A DNA stretch of 15,165 nucleotides. Origin: UBA1081 sp964495345. GTDB taxonomy: Bacteria; Bacillota; Clostridia; Oscillospirales; Acutalibacteraceae. The notes below the pieces were generated by a model that saw only the letters and a program-made list of their open reading frames with translations, had not been told where the DNA came from and did not search any database. Below are positions 13,772 through 15,165 of the stretch, in pieces. Every line of letters begins with the position of its first letter. Within the stretch, counting starts at the first letter, position 1. Both the position numbers and the translations under genes were made by a program. The stretch lies in assembly GCA_964495345.1 (NCBI GenBank), contig CAZBVV010000035.1, positions 1 through 15,165 of the forward strand. The letters run 5' to 3'.

Positions 13772-15165
13772 ATGTACGAGCCTATTTCACCAAATGTGAA
13801 TTTCGTCGAACAGGAAAAGAAAATCGAAAAACTTTGGCGTGACGAAAAAATCTTTGAAAAAAGTATTGAGCAAAAAGCTAAGGGTACACCCTATGTATTC
13901 TATGACGGCCCTCCCACGGCTAACGGCAAACCCCATATCGGTCATGTTCTTACCCGTGTTATCAAGGATATGATTCCCAGATACCGCACAATGAAAGGCT
14001 GTATGGTTCCCCGTAAAGCAGGCTGGGATACTCACGGTCTGCCCGTTGAACTTGAAGTTGAAAAGCTTTTAGGTCTTGACGGCAAAGAGCAGATTGAAGA
14101 ATACGGTCTTGAACCTTTTATCGGTCATTGTAAAGAAAGTGTTTGGAAATACAAAGGTATGTGGGAAGATTTTTCACGTACAGTAGGTTTCTGGGCAGAT
14201 ATGGATGACCCTTACGTAACCTATCATAACGATTTTATTGAATCCGAATGGTGGGCATTAAAGCAGATTTACGATAAAAAGCTTTTGTATAAAGGCTTTA
14301 AAATCGTTCCTTATTGTCCCCGTTGCGGCACACCTCTTTCTTCTCACGAGGTTGCACAGGGCTATAAGCTTGTAAAAGAACGTTCAGCGGTAGTTCGTTT
14401 TAAGGTGACAGGTGAGGATGCATATTTCCTTGCTTGGACAACTACTCCCTGGACACTTCCGTCAAACGTTGCACTCTGTGTTAACCCCACAGACACTTAC
14501 TGTAAGGTAAAAGCAGCTGACGGCAATACTTATTATATGGCAGAGGCACTTCTTGATAAAGTTTTAGGTAAGCTTGTAACAGAGGATGCTCCCGCTTATG
14601 AAGTTCTTGATTCATTCCCCGGTCAGGCTCTTGAATATAAAGAGTATGAGCCTCTTTTTGATTTTGTAAAGCCTATCTGTGAAAAACAGAATAAAAAGGC
14701 ATTCTTCGTAATGTGCGATAACTATGTTACCATGACAGACGGTACAGGTATCGTTCACTGTGCTCCTGCATTCGGTGAGGATGACGCAAGAGTAGGCAGA
14801 AAGTATGACCTTCCTTTCGTTCAGCTTGTTGACGGTAAGGGTAATCTTACGGAAGAAACACCTTACGCCGGCGTATTTGTAAAAAAAGCAGATCCTATGG
14901 TTCTCGTTGACCTTGAAAAAGCAGGACTTCTTTTCGATGCTCCCAAGTTTGAGCATGAATATCCTCATTGTTGGAGATGTGACACTCCGCTTATCTATTA
15001 TGCAAGAGAGTCATGGTTTATAAAGATGACTCAGGTTAAGGACGACCTTATCAGAAACAACAATACAATCAACTGGATTCCCGAAAGCATCGGTAAGGGC
15101 AGATTCGGTGACTGGCTTGAAAACGTACAGGATTGGGGCATCAGCCGTAACAGATATTGGGGTAC
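13772..15165 (+). CDS. ileS: Isoleucyl-tRNA synthetase, type 2 (5' part, runs off window)
   Basis: This class I synthetase charges tRNA-Ile. The 464 complete codons visible are open to the window edge, out of an expected roughly 1000-1060. Residues 45-58 hold DGPPTANGKPHIGH with the ATP-binding HIGH motif at 55-58. GWDTHGLPVE follows at 84-93. The CP1 editing domain is marked by WTTTPWTLPSN (222-232) and GTGIVHCAPAFGEDD (324-338), with the conserved aspartate D338 that hydrolyses Val-tRNA-Ile. NVQDWGISRNRYWG ends the visible part. NGKPHIGH, GWDTHGLPVE and WGISRNRYWG resemble the eukaryote-like IleS2 group rather than IleS1 (ANG-DIHLGH, WCISRQR). The KMSKS motif lies beyond the window. AAAGGAG (13755-13761) stands 10 bases before the ATG; an ATG at 13764 is out of frame. 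It is regulated by the T-box immediately upstream. Confidence 0.97.
   Translation, partial: MYEPISPNVNFVEQEKKIEKLWRDEKIFEKSIEQKAKGTPYVFYDGPPTANGKPHIGHVLTRVIKDMIPRYRTMKGCMVPRKAGWDTHGLPVELEVEKLLGLDGKEQIEEYGLEPFIGHCKESVWKYKGMWEDFSRTVGFWADMDDPYVTYHNDFIESEWWALKQIYDKKLLYKGFKIVPYCPRCGTPLSSHEVAQGYKLVKERSAVVRFKVTGEDAYFLAWTTTPWTLPSNVALCVNPTDTYCKVKAADGNTYYMAEALLDKVLGKLVTEDAPAYEVLDSFPGQALEYKEYEPLFDFVKPICEKQNKKAFFVMCDNYVTMTDGTGIVHCAPAFGEDDARVGRKYDLPFVQLVDGKGNLTEETPYAGVFVKKADPMVLVDLEKAGLLFDAPKFEHEYPHCWRCDTPLIYYARESWFIKMTQVKDDLIRNNNTINWIPESIGKGRFGDWLENVQDWGISRNRYWG

Noticed and set aside
14612..14968. 118-residue leftward frame within ileS
   Set aside because: It lies opposite the conserved IleS editing domain and has no start signals.
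1..15165. Search for CRISPR arrays, insertion sequence ends, attachment sites, tRNA and rRNA genes, or defence genes
   Set aside because: I saw no direct-repeat array, no transposase or integrase motif, no cloverleaf with CCA end, and no known defence domain. The dense gene packing leaves little room for more.

Overview
The window looks like a chromosomal segment from an anaerobic member of the Clostridia, most likely an Oscillospiraceae/Ruminococcaceae-type gut bacterium. The evidence is AT-rich DNA, GGAGG-type ribosome binding sites, near-consensus vegetative promoters, two secreted proteins ending in type I dockerin repeats of the 'ADARLILR' type, a T-box leader before ileS, and a trmN6-like / rsmI gene pair as seen in Firmicutes. 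No species can be named. I see no phage, transposon, CRISPR, tRNA or rRNA.

Region 1 (1-3990) is the 3' part of one very large gene for a repetitive, acidic, probably extracellular protein. It enters the window open at its 5' end and is closed by a textbook rho-independent terminator. Region 2 (4071-7120) has a consensus promoter driving a secreted C39-like cysteine peptidase with SH3-like modules, Ig-like modules and a dockerin, followed by a small two-CBS-domain protein. Region 3 (7077-9226) holds a leftward O-acetylserine-sulfhydrylase-like gene (cysK family) with its own consensus promoter and a terminator buried in the end of the CBS gene. It also holds a rightward small membrane protein with a zinc ribbon, and a leftward RluA-type pseudouridine synthase that overlaps it tail to tail.

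Region 4 (9274-13455) is a rightward run. It begins with a second secreted dockerin protein carrying seven C-x9-C-x2-C-x13-15-H repeats. Tightly linked behind it are a trmN6-like tRNA methyltransferase, a small protein with two possible starts, rsmI, and a membrane-anchored protein resembling the DMP19/DUF4375 family. Region 5 (13463-15165) is a T-box riboswitch (specifier AUC, acceptor-binding UGGU, mutually exclusive antiterminator and terminator) controlling ileS, which encodes an isoleucyl-tRNA synthetase of the eukaryote-like type 2 and runs off the window.

The genes fall into two themes: RNA modification/translation (rluA-like, trmN6-like, rsmI, ileS), and secreted surface or cellulosome-like proteins (the giant repeat protein and the two dockerin proteins). 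The surface proteins carry no carbohydrate-active domain that I can see, so their dockerins may assemble peptidase and metal-binding or adhesive modules rather than glycosidases. I did not find a clearly novel defence or mobile system. The strongest unusual signals are the Cys-repeat dockerin protein, the dockerin-tagged peptidase, the giant tandem-repeat protein, and the degenerate but structurally complete T-box.
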